Shown here piece by piece: positions 24,367 through 32,256 of a stretch of DNA of 60,799 nucleotides. Origin of the DNA: Lachnospiraceae bacterium (GTDB taxonomy: Bacteria; Bacillota; Clostridia; Lachnospirales; Lachnospiraceae); NCBI GenBank assembly GCA_009774145.1, contig VSND01000021.1, positions 1-60,799 on the forward strand, in the 5' to 3' direction. Made by a program: the position numbers and the translations under genes. The notes under the pieces were generated by a model. That model made no database searches and was not told the origin of the DNA. It worked only from the letters and a program-made list of their open reading frames with translations. The number at the start of each line of letters is the position of its first letter. Positions within the stretch are counted from its first letter, which is position 1.

Positions 24367-24428
24367 TAAACAGCGTGTGCATCTATGCGCATGGCATATC
24401 CCGATGGGAAGCACAAAAATCAATTACA
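24367..24428 (-). ncRNA. conserved leader RNA element of the ssb operon
   Basis: Contains, on the minus strand, TTGATTTTTGTGC, a 30-nt loop with an inner hairpin (CCCATCGGG), and GCACACGCTGTTTA. These arms are the same as in the ligA leader while the loop differs. It sits between the promoter and the leader terminator. Confidence 0.55.
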
Positions 24429-24433
24429 GGAAC

Positions 24434-24462
24434 ATCTTAGCACAATATATGGATAATGTCAA
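24434..24462 (-). promoter_or_regulatory. promoter of the ssb operon
   Basis: -35 TTGACA (24462-24457), 17-bp spacer, -10 TAAGAT (24439-24434). The CCATATATTGTGCTA stretch is shared with the ligA promoter. Confidence 0.8.
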
Positions 24463-24486
24463 ATGGTTAGATACAAGATATTGATT

Positions 24487-24666
24487 TTATTCTCTGATAA
24501 ACGCTGCTTTTTCTTTTTCGGTCAATTCTATTACTTTAACACCTTTTTCTTTTGCATACTCCATCAGCCCGCGCAAGTCCAGCTTGACTTTCGGACACTG
24601 GCTTAACAGGATTGGTTCAGGCATTTTTGCAAGGCTTTCTTTATATCTCCTCATTTGTAAATTCAT
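24487..24666 (-). CDS. 59-residue soluble protein
   Basis: Product MNLQMRRYKESLAKMPEPIL, then SQCPKVKLDLRGLMEYAKEK and GVKVIELTEKEKAAFIRE. It resembles small proteins often seen beside Lachnospiraceae element genes, but no function is known. ATG at 24666 is chosen for GAGG at a 10-nt distance; an ATG two codons upstream is also possible. It is 37 nt downstream of the type III toxin gene and may be co-transcribed with it. Confidence 0.65.
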   Translation of the reverse strand: MNLQMRRYKESLAKMPEPILLSQCPKVKLDLRGLMEYAKEKGVKVIELTEKEKAAFIRE

Positions 24667-24703
24667 AATCATACACCTCGTATAATTTCTTTTGCAGCCT
24701 GCA

Positions 24704-25327
24704 TTATTCCGGTTCCCGTTCCATGCCCTCCAGTTCCGCCATGGTCTTTGTGATGGTCTGTCCTTCAGCTGCCTGTCGTGCTGCTTTTTGCAGCTGTGCC
24801 ATGTTCGGTTCCGAATAAAATGGATCAGGAGCAGCCGACCGCAGGGGCTGGTGGCTCTCCAGTTCCTCCAGCATGAGCTTTTCCAGGCGTGTGATGTCAG
24901 GGAACACCACTTTCTTGCCCCTTGCATGGAGCTGTCGGATTCGCTTTATGTTCGTGCTTATTTCGCGATGGATGGAATGCCTGACTGGAACAGGGTTACC
25001 GTTCCTGGTATGTATATGATCCAGATAATATTCCGTGACAGGGAACATGTTCTGGAGCAGGAAAGCGGCACGCCTGCCATCAAACTCTCCGAGGATGATG
25101 GTGAGGCAGCTGCCGTATTTCTGGACCTGTTTGTCATGGAGGGCCTGGAACTTGTCCACACGGCTGCTCAAGGGAACCATCCAGAGGAGGGAGGTTTTTT
25201 CATCTTTTGCGCAGTAGAAAGTAGGGCGGTATGTGCCGTTCTCCTTATTCTGCATGAGCATCCTGTCATTTGCTTTCTCAAAATATTCATCTTTAATATG
25301 ATATACATATCCGGCCTGGTAAATCAT
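24704..25327 (-). CDS. type III toxin (CptN/TenpN/ToxN-like endoribonuclease)
   Basis: Protein of 207 residues. The N-terminal 150 residues follow the pattern of type III toxins: VYHIKDEYFEKANDRMLMQN, YRPTFYC, LLWMVPLSSRVDKFQAL, then GEFDGRRAAFLLQNMFPVTE. These toxins cut RNA at A-rich sites and are held in check by their own repeat RNA. The C-terminal 55 residues look like an extra helical tail. Upstream are a consensus promoter, two 46-nt repeats and a terminator, the standard type III layout. Ribosome site AGGTGG lies just after the terminator. Subfamily (CptIN or TenpIN) is uncertain. Confidence 0.8.
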   Translation of the reverse strand: MIYQAGYVYHIKDEYFEKANDRMLMQNKENGTYRPTFYCAKDEKTSLLWMVPLSSRVDKFQALHDKQVQKYGSCLTIILGEFDGRRAAFLLQNMFPVTEYYLDHIHTRNGNPVPVRHSIHREISTNIKRIRQLHARGKKVVFPDITRLEKLMLEELESHQPLRSAAPDPFYSEPNMAQLQKAARQAAEGQTITKTMAELEGMEREPE

Positions 25328-25340
25328 ATGCCACCACCTA

Positions 25341-25371
25341 TAAAATCAGCCCTACCTTGCGATAGGGCTGA
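25341..25371 (-). terminator. terminator between antitoxin RNA and toxin gene
   Basis: 9-bp stem TCAGCCCTA/TAGGGCTGA with an 8-nt loop, followed on the minus strand by TTTTAT. In type III systems this sets the excess of antitoxin RNA over toxin mRNA. Confidence 0.85.
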
Positions 25372-25373
25372 GA

Positions 25374-25490
25374 ATTTTCGAGCCGGACATTTATTAGACG
25401 CCTCCGGTAGGCGAACCATATTTTCGGGCCGGTCATTTATAGGCCGCCAGCGGTGGGCGGACAATATTTTCGATAGATTTCTCTATCTCT
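25374..25490 (-). ncRNA. type III antitoxin RNA with 46-nt tandem repeats
   Basis: From the predicted start near 25490 the minus strand holds repeat 1 (25472-25427), repeat 2 (25426-25381) and the beginning of a third unit (25380-25374), each starting CGAAAAT. The two full units differ at about 10 of 46 positions, with the CGCC/GGCG hairpin arms kept. CGAAAAT offers the A-rich cut site used by such toxins. The unit length fits pseudoknot-forming antitoxins of the CptI kind. Confidence 0.8.
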
Positions 25491-25496
25491 ATTATC

Positions 25497-25525
25497 ATTA
25501 TACGGAAAGGGCGGGAATATGTCAA
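25497..25525 (-). promoter_or_regulatory. promoter of the type III toxin-antitoxin locus
   Basis: Perfect consensus: -35 TTGACA (25525-25520), 17-bp spacer, -10 TATAAT (25502-25497). Such strength fits the need for abundant antitoxin RNA. Confidence 0.95.
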
Positions 25526-25588
25526 TTTGTTCCCGGAAATTTAATTTTTCATGACAGGGATCTTCAGGCATGGCTGAAAGTGTGTCCT

Positions 25589-26026
25589 TCATATCTCCTC
25601 CACACCCAGCAGATTGTCCGTCAGCAGGGCTTTCTTAAGAAGCGGGTTCCTGCCCGGGGAAATGCCGTCAGAGTCCCTGAAATAAAAGCGGTAGGAGTAT
25701 CCGGCGCGGATCTTATGGTCTTTACCTATCACAAGGCAGTGTTCGTTCCCGTCCGCGTCTGTAAGGCAGAGGTCCTGGGTGCCGCCAGGCAGGTTCATGC
25801 GGACATCTGTGCAGGTGCCCTCCAGTACGGTGTAGGTCTTTTTCTTTACCTGAAGAAAGGACAGGATGCCTTTCCCGCAGGAGAACAGAAAAAGTAAGAT
25901 GCTCAGTGTAAAAAAGGGCATATCACCTTCCAGGAGGAAGAAAACAAGCCCAATAAGGAAGCAGCCGCCCCCGGCCAGAAAGGTCAGGAGCAGCCGCCGG
26001 AATAACGGTTTTGGTATAGGTTCCAT
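25589..26026 (-). CDS. small membrane protein of unknown function
   Basis: Protein of 145 residues. Two membrane segments (LLLTFLAGGGCFLIGLVFFL and FFTLSILLFLFSCGKGILSF) precede a beta-rich soluble part (VRMNLPGGTQDLCLTDADG, HCLVIGKDHKIRAGYSYRF). The ATG at 26026 follows AAGGAGGCATTC; a longer frame overlaps the upstream gene. It may be attached to the pilus operon, whose left end lies here. No family recognised. Confidence 0.7.
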   Translation of the reverse strand: MEPIPKPLFRRLLLTFLAGGGCFLIGLVFFLLEGDMPFFTLSILLFLFSCGKGILSFLQVKKKTYTVLEGTCTDVRMNLPGGTQDLCLTDADGNEHCLVIGKDHKIRAGYSYRFYFRDSDGISPGRNPLLKKALLTDNLLGVEEI

Positions 26027-26036
26027 GAATGCCTCC

Positions 26037-26714
26037 TTATAAGATCTGGAAGGTGACCTGCTGTTTGAGGTAAAGGTTGGCAACAGCAGTAAGTACGGGG
26101 AACCTGGTTTCGGAAACGCGGCAGTCCGTGACGATGCTCTCACAGTCCACATCTCCTTCCCGGTACAGGCAGTCCATCAGGTCATTGCTGTCCTTTACGC
26201 GGGTCTTCCCGTTTTCCGTACACTGGATCACTTCCGCAGTGGACAGCATTTCGTGCCGCAGCAGTGCCAGGACCTGCTTTTCCATCGGCTCCAGCTTCTC
26301 CGCATGGAATACCGCCAGGGCTTTCCGGAAGGGGAGCCTGCGGCCAAAGAGGAGCTTTAAGAAGGAAACCGTCTTTACAGCAATGCTGTTCGGTGCGGGC
26401 TGGAGGTACAGGTGCCCTAAAAGGTCATACAGGGCGTCCACACCGGTACAGTCCTTGCCGGAAGCCACCAGCCTGCGCATGATGAGGCGGTTTAAGTAAT
26501 GGTCAAAGTCCAGTTCCCCAAGGATGTGCAGTTCCCGTTCCTTTTCATAGAATTCCGCCCTGAGTTCCTGGTAGGTCAGTATCCGGAAGGCAAGGCTGGA
26601 CCATAAGAGCAGTTCATGGGCATCCAGTGCGCAGTCCCGCCCGCCTGCAGTGACAAGGGGAAGCCCCTTTTCGGTCAAACGGTAGTTCCCTATGGCAGTA
26701 TAAAGTGTCAGCAT
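26037..26714 (-). CDS. element protein of unknown function
   Basis: Protein of 225 residues, helical and soluble. It has repeated Leu-rich helices (FDHYLNRLIMRRLVASGKDC, FLKLLFGRRLPFRKAL) and a winged-helix-like C-terminal half (LRHEMLSTAEVIQCTENG). It might be a regulator. AAAGGAGGATTACG before ATG. It follows the sigma-like gene by about 22 nt. Confidence 0.7.
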   Translation of the reverse strand: MLTLYTAIGNYRLTEKGLPLVTAGGRDCALDAHELLLWSSLAFRILTYQELRAEFYEKERELHILGELDFDHYLNRLIMRRLVASGKDCTGVDALYDLLGHLYLQPAPNSIAVKTVSFLKLLFGRRLPFRKALAVFHAEKLEPMEKQVLALLRHEMLSTAEVIQCTENGKTRVKDSNDLMDCLYREGDVDCESIVTDCRVSETRFPVLTAVANLYLKQQVTFQIL

Positions 26715-26736
26715 ATCGTAATCCTCCTTTTTCTCA

Positions 26737-27294
26737 TCAGGCTGTCAGCCTGTCTTCCCGCAGCAGTTTTGTGGCCCTGGAGATCCATGCCGCCACATGG
26801 TTTGGTGCGACGCCGTAGCGGGCAGCGATCTCCACGCCGGAATGTCCGCGGCATTTCAGCGCCAGTGCCTCGATCCCCTTCCTTGTGGTGCCGGAGCAGC
26901 GTTCTTTCGCCTGGGAGAGCAGGAGGAACGTGTCCGCATCCGAGATGCCGTGGAAACTGTCATCCGGCAGGGTGTCCGCATAGGTCAGCCCGGAGCCGGA
27001 TGGCTGGGGCGTGTCCATGTACTCCAGGGGCTTCTGTATCCTTGCAACCTTCCTGCAGTGGGAGATGAGGCGGTTTTTGATGACCACGGATGCAAAGGTG
27101 GGGAAGGAGGCACCGCCTTCCGCCCGGTATTTCTGTGCCGCATGGCAGAGCGCCTCGCAGCCGGTCTGGTAGAGGTCATCGTACCCGAATCCCTGTATGG
27201 ACTCGTTCAGGGACATGGTGCCAAGTACGGTGTCCCTCACAAGGTAGAGGTATTGTTCCGCCAGTTCCCGTTCTTTCCTGTTCATTGCTGCCAT
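26737..27294 (-). CDS. sigma-70-like RNA polymerase factor
   Basis: Protein of 185 residues. Region 2: YDDLYQTGCEALCHAAQKYR then FPTFASVVIKNRLISHCRKV. C-terminal helix-turn-helix of region 4 type: GIEALALKCRGHSGVEIAAR then YGVAPNHVAAWISRATKLLR. The first half resembles SigF/SigG-like region 2, so a role in promoter choice for the element is plausible. It is encoded in the pilus-side operon, while the other sigma-like protein is encoded in the MoxR-side operon. Confidence 0.8.
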   Translation of the reverse strand: MAAMNRKERELAEQYLYLVRDTVLGTMSLNESIQGFGYDDLYQTGCEALCHAAQKYRAEGGASFPTFASVVIKNRLISHCRKVARIQKPLEYMDTPQPSGSGLTYADTLPDDSFHGISDADTFLLLSQAKERCSGTTRKGIEALALKCRGHSGVEIAARYGVAPNHVAAWISRATKLLREDRLTA

Positions 27295-27342
27295 GGTATC
27301 ACCTTCTTTCTTATCTCCGGCCCTGCAATGTTTCCTGCCGTC

Positions 27343-27765
27343 TTAGCAGGCAATTTTCACATGGTTGTTCTCAAGCACCCTCCTGCATTCGGCTTTCAGG
27401 CAGTCGCAGCGGTAATCAGAGAACTGCCCGATGTGCGCCTGGGAGCTGGGGAGGGCGAAGATGTCCTGCATCCAGCGGTATGCCTCCTTGCGGGAGAGTA
27501 TGCCGTTTTTCCAGATGGCGTCAAACATCCGGTGCGTTTCGATCCGTTTGTGCCGCAGGTCGCCGTTTGCCAGCATCCCCTTGGGCTGCATGGTCCCCAC
27601 ATGGACACCCACATAGGCGTCGCATTCCGGGTAGCCGGTGCAGACATAAAGGTATTCATCCAGCGCCTTTTCCTTATATACATAAGATGCCTTCCTGAGT
27701 ATGGCGCTGCGTCCGCAGTAGGGGCATTTGATCCTTGCCGGTGTGTTCCTGGTTTTCTGTTTCAT
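27343..27765 (-). CDS. DUF3268-type zinc-finger protein
   Basis: Protein of 140 residues. CPYCGRSAILRK near the start, CTGYPECDAYVGVHVGTMQP in the middle, then LRHKRIETHRMFDAIWK: these fit the DUF3268 pattern. A second part has YRCDCLKAECRRVL. It is probably a structural zinc protein, role unknown. The ATG at 27765 is supported by AGGAGGTGTATACGA; the longer frame upstream is non-coding. Confidence 0.75.
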   Translation of the reverse strand: MKQKTRNTPARIKCPYCGRSAILRKASYVYKEKALDEYLYVCTGYPECDAYVGVHVGTMQPKGMLANGDLRHKRIETHRMFDAIWKNGILSRKEAYRWMQDIFALPSSQAHIGQFSDYRCDCLKAECRRVLENNHVKIAC

Positions 27766-27903
27766 TCGTATACACCTCCTTTGCCCGCCCACGGCGGGCC
27801 TCAATTCAGTATTTGAAAGTGCCCCTCTTTCAAAATGGGGCCTTCCTTCCATGTCCGTGTTTTATGTATGGATTAAGTAATCTGTAAGTATATTTTAGGG
27901 GAA

Positions 27904-27945
27904 AGGAAAGGCGTTTCCCATAGGGGAGGCGCCTTTTCCTAAGTC
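27904..27945 (-). terminator. possible terminator upstream of the zinc-finger gene
   Basis: Hairpin with arms AGGAAAGGCG/CGCCTTTTCCT. On the minus strand it is followed by TTTCC rather than a clean T-run, so its strength is doubtful. No gene was seen between 27766 and 28001. Confidence 0.4.
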
Positions 27946-28001
27946 ATTTGCGAGTATTTTTCCAGTTTTTTCCAGTTTTTCGCCCGATAGCCCATGCCGT
28001 G

Positions 28002-28373
28002 TCAGGGCGTTGTGCCCTGACGGCCTGGCGGCTGGTTCATCAGGTGGAGGATCTGCTGGATGGGGCAGTCCCTTGCGGAGCCGGTGGAAAGTTCCAGCCA
28101 TTTGCTGTAGAGCCGGATGAAGCACCGGCTGTTCATGGTGCAGGCACATTCCGTCCGGTCCACGCTCCTGCCCATGAAGCTTTCCGCGTCGGAGAGCGGG
28201 AGCAGGATGGGGCGGCAGTCATGCCCCGGAATGAACAGGAAATCCCCGCATCCGGATTCCCTCCTGTAGTCGCAGGCGCAGGAAACATACACCGCATTGC
28301 GGTAGCTGCCCTCCGCCGCCTCAAAGAAGGCGGCGACGGTGGCATAGCTGACGCTTAGTACAGGATCTGTCAT
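28002..28373 (-). CDS. element protein of unknown function
   Basis: Protein of 123 residues with seven Cys residues (CACDYRRESGCG, ECACTMNSRC). ATG at 28373 follows AAGGGAGGCAGCTT. It comes directly after the pilin gene in the tad operon. A metal-binding or disulfide-bonded protein is possible. No signal peptide is visible, so it is probably intracellular. Confidence 0.65.
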   Translation of the reverse strand: MTDPVLSVSYATVAAFFEAAEGSYRNAVYVSCACDYRRESGCGDFLFIPGHDCRPILLPLSDAESFMGRSVDRTECACTMNSRCFIRLYSKWLELSTGSARDCPIQQILHLMNQPPGRQGTTP

Positions 28374-28386
28374 AAGCTGCCTCCCT

Positions 28387-28611
28387 TTAAGGCCCGAATA
28401 ATCCCTCAATCTCCCGTGTGATGCGGGGGATGACGGTATCGTTGAAAATGAGTGTCAGGGCTGCCAGCAGAAGTGCCCCCAGCACAACGGCGATGATGAT
28501 CTTGACGCCATCGGAAATATAAAAGTCGCCTGCTTCATTCTTCAGGATGGCCCTGGTGCGGGCTGCAACACATGCTGCCCTGTTTTTTAATGTCCGGATC
28601 GCTTTACGCAT
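28387..28611 (-). CDS. Flp-like major pilin candidate (DUF6133-like)
   Basis: Protein of 74 residues: a basic leader (MRKAIRTLKNRAACVAART), then EAGDFYISDGVKIIIAVVLG and a hydrophobic stretch, then FNDTVIPRITREIEGLFG. One hydrophobic helix, small size, and place next to tadC and tadB fit the pilin of a Tad pilus. It would be cut by the TadV-like peptidase and assembled by TadA/B/C. The leader cut site is not a standard G-xxxx-EY, so the assignment relies partly on context. Confidence 0.7.
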   Translation of the reverse strand: MRKAIRTLKNRAACVAARTRAILKNEAGDFYISDGVKIIIAVVLGALLLAALTLIFNDTVIPRITREIEGLFGP

Positions 28612-28708
28612 AGTTCTTTTTTCTCCTTTTCGTTCTGATGATGATGAATGCGGTTGCTGCCGCCGCTGCATAGATGCACAGGGCGGGGAGTGATACAAAT
28701 CTTTTCAT
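28604..28708 (-). CDS. 34-residue membrane peptide
   Basis: Product MKRFVSLPALCIYAAAAATA then FIIIRTKRRKKNYA: one hydrophobic helix with basic residues at both ends. GGAGGAACCTT precedes the ATG, and its stop overlaps the start of the pilin gene, which shows coupling. It is one of at least three tiny membrane peptides in this operon. Function unknown. Confidence 0.65.
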   Translation of the reverse strand: MKRFVSLPALCIYAAAAATAFIIIRTKRRKKNYA

Positions 28709-28830
28709 AAGGTTCCTCCATATTTGTATTGGTTTACGGGTTACAGTGTGAAGATTCTTCACCGGGTCTGGTTACAATGGTATAGGCACCACCTCCTTTA
28801 CTGGCGTGCATCAGGGTTCTGCGGGCGTTC

Positions 28831-29709
28831 CTAAAAGAAGGAGCCTAAAGAGCCGACTACCTCCACGGAAAGGACGACCACATAGATAAGGAGGATGCAG
28901 AAAAGCATCATCATGGAGTATTTCTGCATCTGCTTCGGGCGCTTCCCTGCCTCTTTCTTCAGGTTGTTCTGCTCGATCTGGCGCATGTCGAATACCAGCA
29001 TCTTGAAGTACATCTGCTGGTCATCCCCGCGCAGTGTCCCGATCAGCCCGCGCACGATGTCCGAGAGCATGGTGCTGCCCACCCGGTTCTGGAAGTGGAG
29101 CAGGGCGTTTTCATAGTTTCCCGTCCGCATGTCCGCCACAGTGGTATCCAGTTCCTGCCCCAGGTGCGGGCCTGCAATGCGGCGGTAGGAGGTCAGGAGC
29201 TTTAATACATACCTATCCGTGGCAAGCCCCTGCTGGATGCTGACCGCGAAACGGGGCAGCTCCGCCTCGATGAGCTTCCGGCGCTTCTTAACCAGGTCAA
29301 AGGCTTTGTAATAGGTGGAAAACCACATCATCACGGCAAGCCCTGTCATCAAAAAGCCAAAAAGCGGCAGGAACAGGAAGAACGGGATGCCCGCAAGGGC
29401 AGTGAGCAGGGCGGACAGGAAAGCCTTCATGGTGTAGCATTCCGGTGTCAGCGGGATGCCTGCGATGGAGAGAGTCATGGCAAGCCTGCCCTTTTTGATG
29501 GGGTCCAGTTTCAGGAGCGGGGAGAGCTTATCTGCGACTTTGGTAAGGTACACGTCAAACAGCTTCTCATCACCGGTCCCGGTCTGCTTTTTTGCCAGCA
29601 TCATCATCCGGGAGGTCTTTGCCGTCGGCACGTCCACGAAGGCGCAGGACAGGTTGTAGCAGGCGATCCCTGTAAAGACGGAAGCTAACAGGATCAGTAA
29701 TCCGGTCAT
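28831..29709 (-). CDS. tadC: TadC-like pilus platform protein
   Basis: Protein of 292 residues with membrane segments near the N-terminus, at about 95-130 and at the C-terminus, and a cytoplasmic T2SSF-type domain (LIEAELPRFAVSIQQGLATD, GNYENALLHFQNRVGS). It pairs with TadB to form the inner-membrane platform that TadA drives. It is encoded right after tadB (with a tiny membrane peptide between). The gap to the next gene, 28709-28830, carries a GTGAAGAATCTTCAC hairpin and no gene. Confidence 0.85.
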   Translation of the reverse strand: MTGLLILLASVFTGIACYNLSCAFVDVPTAKTSRMMMLAKKQTGTGDEKLFDVYLTKVADKLSPLLKLDPIKKGRLAMTLSIAGIPLTPECYTMKAFLSALLTALAGIPFFLFLPLFGFLMTGLAVMMWFSTYYKAFDLVKKRRKLIEAELPRFAVSIQQGLATDRYVLKLLTSYRRIAGPHLGQELDTTVADMRTGNYENALLHFQNRVGSTMLSDIVRGLIGTLRGDDQQMYFKMLVFDMRQIEQNNLKKEAGKRPKQMQKYSMMMLFCILLIYVVVLSVEVVGSLGSFF

Positions 29710-29824
29710 ATCATTACCTCATTTCTGCGCCACGGATTGGGTGATGGAGCTGGCGGTGCGTAGCGCGGCACCTTTCTTTTCCGGGTTTGCGGAGCAAATC
29801 CCGTAAACGGACTTGTCCGCTTTG

Positions 29825-29917
29825 TTATTTCAGGCATAGGGCAAGGCACAGGGCAGTGGTTATCATGATTACAAAAGCCACAAGCACCATTACCGCATAG
29901 CTGGCGTAAAAATACAT
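29825..29917 (-). CDS. 30-residue membrane peptide
   Basis: Product MYFYASYAVMVLVAFVIMIT then TALCLALCLK, nearly all hydrophobic. GGAGGTTTACT before the ATG is a good ribosome site. It lies between tadB and tadC. Function unknown; it might be a small subunit of the platform. Confidence 0.6.
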   Translation of the reverse strand: MYFYASYAVMVLVAFVIMITTALCLALCLK

Positions 29918-29936
29918 AGTAAACCTCCATTCTTGG

Positions 29937-30857
29937 TTAAGCCTTGTATTCGATAGGTTTTGACAGCTGCATGATCCGGGTGTAGGAGAACAGCACGATC
30001 CCGCAGCAGATGGCGAGGGTGACCTTGCCCGGTGTGGAGAACATCAGCGTCTCGAACCAGGAGTGGTTCAGCACATAAAGAAGCGGGATATTCCCTATCA
30101 CAAGGAACATCATGGTGATGGCTTCTTTCTTAGGCTCGTTGATGATTGCCTCCAGTTCCGACTGGATGATGCGCTGGTCGGAGAACTTCTGTACCGTGAA
30201 GGTCAGGGTATTCTTCATGCTCCTGTCGCTCTGGCACTGGATCAGGGTGTTGCACCATTCATGGAAGACGCGGTTGGGCACCTTCATCTTCAGGGTATTG
30301 ATGGTGGATACCATGTTGGCGTTTAACATCTCCGATTCGGTGATGAACGCCTCAAAATGTGATTTCACGGGCGGGTTCAGGTACGGGATGTTCTCCTTCA
30401 CCGCCTTTAACAGGTCGCCGCTTCTCAGGTAGGAGGTGGTGACAACAGATATGGCGGTCTCCAGCTCCTCGTTTAGATGTTTCTTGTAGGCTGCGGCGGT
30501 GGAGCGCAGATACCAGACCGGCGCAAAGGCAAACCCCGCGCCCAGGATCGGGATCAGGAACGGGTTGTTCAGGAGCAGGGCGGCTGCAGCACCCACCGCG
30601 AACAGGAGGATGGATACCCTTTTTACAAGGGTGAACCGCCCCTCCCTCCCGGTGGCGGCAAGGAGCTGTTCGACTTCCAGCGTCTCCCGGTTGAAAAAGC
30701 CCTTTGCCGGTTTCCCCAGCATCACGTCCACGTCATCCTGCAGGGTGCTTTTCTGCGTCCTGGCAAGCACATGCAGAAAGTCATTGAAACGGACGGCAGA
30801 CAGGGCGAACAGGCCGTTAATTACCAGAAGGAAGATGATGATCTGTATCCACTGCAT
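29937..30857 (-). CDS. tadB: TadB-like pilus platform protein
   Basis: Protein of 306 residues: N-terminal membrane helix (MQWIQIIIFLLVINGLFALS), a membrane pair near 110-135, a T2SSF-type cytoplasmic domain (ELETAISVVTTSYLRSGDLL, VPNRVFHEWCNTLIQCQSD), and two C-terminal membrane segments. AAAGGAGGCACAGACA precedes ATG at 30857. It overlaps the end of tadA by about 40 nt. Confidence 0.85.
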   Translation of the reverse strand: MQWIQIIIFLLVINGLFALSAVRFNDFLHVLARTQKSTLQDDVDVMLGKPAKGFFNRETLEVEQLLAATGREGRFTLVKRVSILLFAVGAAAALLLNNPFLIPILGAGFAFAPVWYLRSTAAAYKKHLNEELETAISVVTTSYLRSGDLLKAVKENIPYLNPPVKSHFEAFITESEMLNANMVSTINTLKMKVPNRVFHEWCNTLIQCQSDRSMKNTLTFTVQKFSDQRIIQSELEAIINEPKKEAITMMFLVIGNIPLLYVLNHSWFETLMFSTPGKVTLAICCGIVLFSYTRIMQLSKPIEYKA

Positions 30858-32256
30858 TGTCTGTGCCTCCTTTCGCTGCTTTCCTTGGGGCTGCCTTTTT
30901 TGGCAGGAATGGCGCAAGTTTCCCTGCGGGGATGCCGTTATCCAGCATCCGCTTCTTTAAGGTCTCGGAGATGCCGCCCAGCTTCCGGTGCTTCCCTATG
31001 ACAGTGATCTTCCCGTCCTCATCGGTGCGGTTGTCCGACACGTCATACTGGTAGAGCGGGCGGTAGATGAGCTGCCCGTCCCGGTAGTCCTCCCCTTCGA
31101 TGATCTGCATGATCTTACGGCTGCCGTCCTCTAACTGCTTGGTGAACACCACAATGGGATAGGCTTCCACCATGATCTGCATCAGGATCTCATCCGCCAT
31201 GTTGTATTTCCGTTTGGCAAGCGTCATCATCCTCCGGTAAGTGGACTCAGAGGAATTGGAGTGGATGGTGGTCACAACGGTATGCCCGGTACGGGAGCTT
31301 TCCGCCACGGACAGGGCTTCCTTTGCGGACCGCATCTCGCCTACGCCGATCACGTCAGGGTGCTTGCGCAGGACGCGCTCAAGGAGCAGGTCCTGGTCGA
31401 TGTCCAGGGACGGGTTCTCATGGGGGCGGGTGAGCAGGTGTACCACGCTGTTTGTGGCATGGCCGTTTTCGTCCCGCTTGATCAGGTCAAATTCCCGGCT
31501 GCCCTCCTCGATGGTGATGAGCCTGCGGTTGTCAGGCACCATGGACAAAAGCCAGCTCATGACCGTGGTTTTCCCAGAGCCTGTGCTGCCTGCGATGCAG
31601 ACCGATACGCCGTAGCGGACGCAGCAGGTTAAGAGGTCCAGCATCTCATCCGTGGCAGAGCCGGAGGCGGTGAGCTTTTCCCTGGATACGGACTGCTGGT
31701 TGACGATACGGATGGAGGCATTGATGCCCACTTCGGAATCCACGATGGGCGTCTTGTCCACGGAGATACGGATGTTCTTGTCTAAAAAGCCGATGACGGA
31801 GGGCATGGTGTCGTCGATGACCATGCCGCAGGTATTCAGCAGGCGCCTTGTCACATCAATGGCATGCTGGGGCGACTGGAAGCGGTCCGGGATCTTCATG
31901 GAGCGCCCGCCGCTCATGATCACCTCGATGTCATCGAAGGCGTTGATGTTCACCTCCTCCACACCGGGCATGTAGATCCATTTCTTTAAGAAGGAAATGC
32001 CTGCCATGTCCTCATAGAGGGTGTCGCACAGCTCCTCCGTGGAAAGGCCGTCTATATGGTAGGAGCGGCTGATGACATACTGGGCGATGAATTCCCGAAG
32101 GAGCTTCCTTGCCTCATCCTGGCTCCCTTCCCCGGAGAGCTTGTCCGCATGTTTCTCGGTACAGTATTTCTGCACGTCCTCAAGGATCTGGTCATAGGTA
32201 AGGACTTCCTTCCCTGCGGAAGTAAAGAACATGTCATTTAAGGATTCCATGCCCAT
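30817..32256 (-). CDS. tadA: TadA/CpaF-type secretion ATPase
   Basis: Protein of 479 residues. Walker A GSTGSGKT (223-230), Asp box and Walker B region (ITIEEGSREFDLIK, RKHPDVIGVGEMRSAKEALS), and His box (GHTVVTTIHSNSSESTYRR). This hexameric ATPase powers Tad pilus assembly at the cytoplasmic side. It starts after AAGGAGGTGAAACGCC and overlaps the end of tadZ by about 23 nt. Confidence 0.95.
   Translation of the reverse strand: MGMESLNDMFFTSAGKEVLTYDQILEDVQKYCTEKHADKLSGEGSQDEARKLLREFIAQYVISRSYHIDGLSTEELCDTLYEDMAGISFLKKWIYMPGVEEVNINAFDDIEVIMSGGRSMKIPDRFQSPQHAIDVTRRLLNTCGMVIDDTMPSVIGFLDKNIRISVDKTPIVDSEVGINASIRIVNQQSVSREKLTASGSATDEMLDLLTCCVRYGVSVCIAGSTGSGKTTVMSWLLSMVPDNRRLITIEEGSREFDLIKRDENGHATNSVVHLLTRPHENPSLDIDQDLLLERVLRKHPDVIGVGEMRSAKEALSVAESSRTGHTVVTTIHSNSSESTYRRMMTLAKRKYNMADEILMQIMVEAYPIVVFTKQLEDGSRKIMQIIEGEDYRDGQLIYRPLYQYDVSDNRTDEDGKITVIGKHRKLGGISETLKKRMLDNGIPAGKLAPFLPKKAAPRKAAKGGTDNAVDTDHHLPSGN

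Noticed and set aside
25374..25490. Repeats could be a short CRISPR array
   Set aside because: The units are contiguous and contain no spacers, and they lie between a promoter and a terminator before a toxin gene. No cas genes are present.
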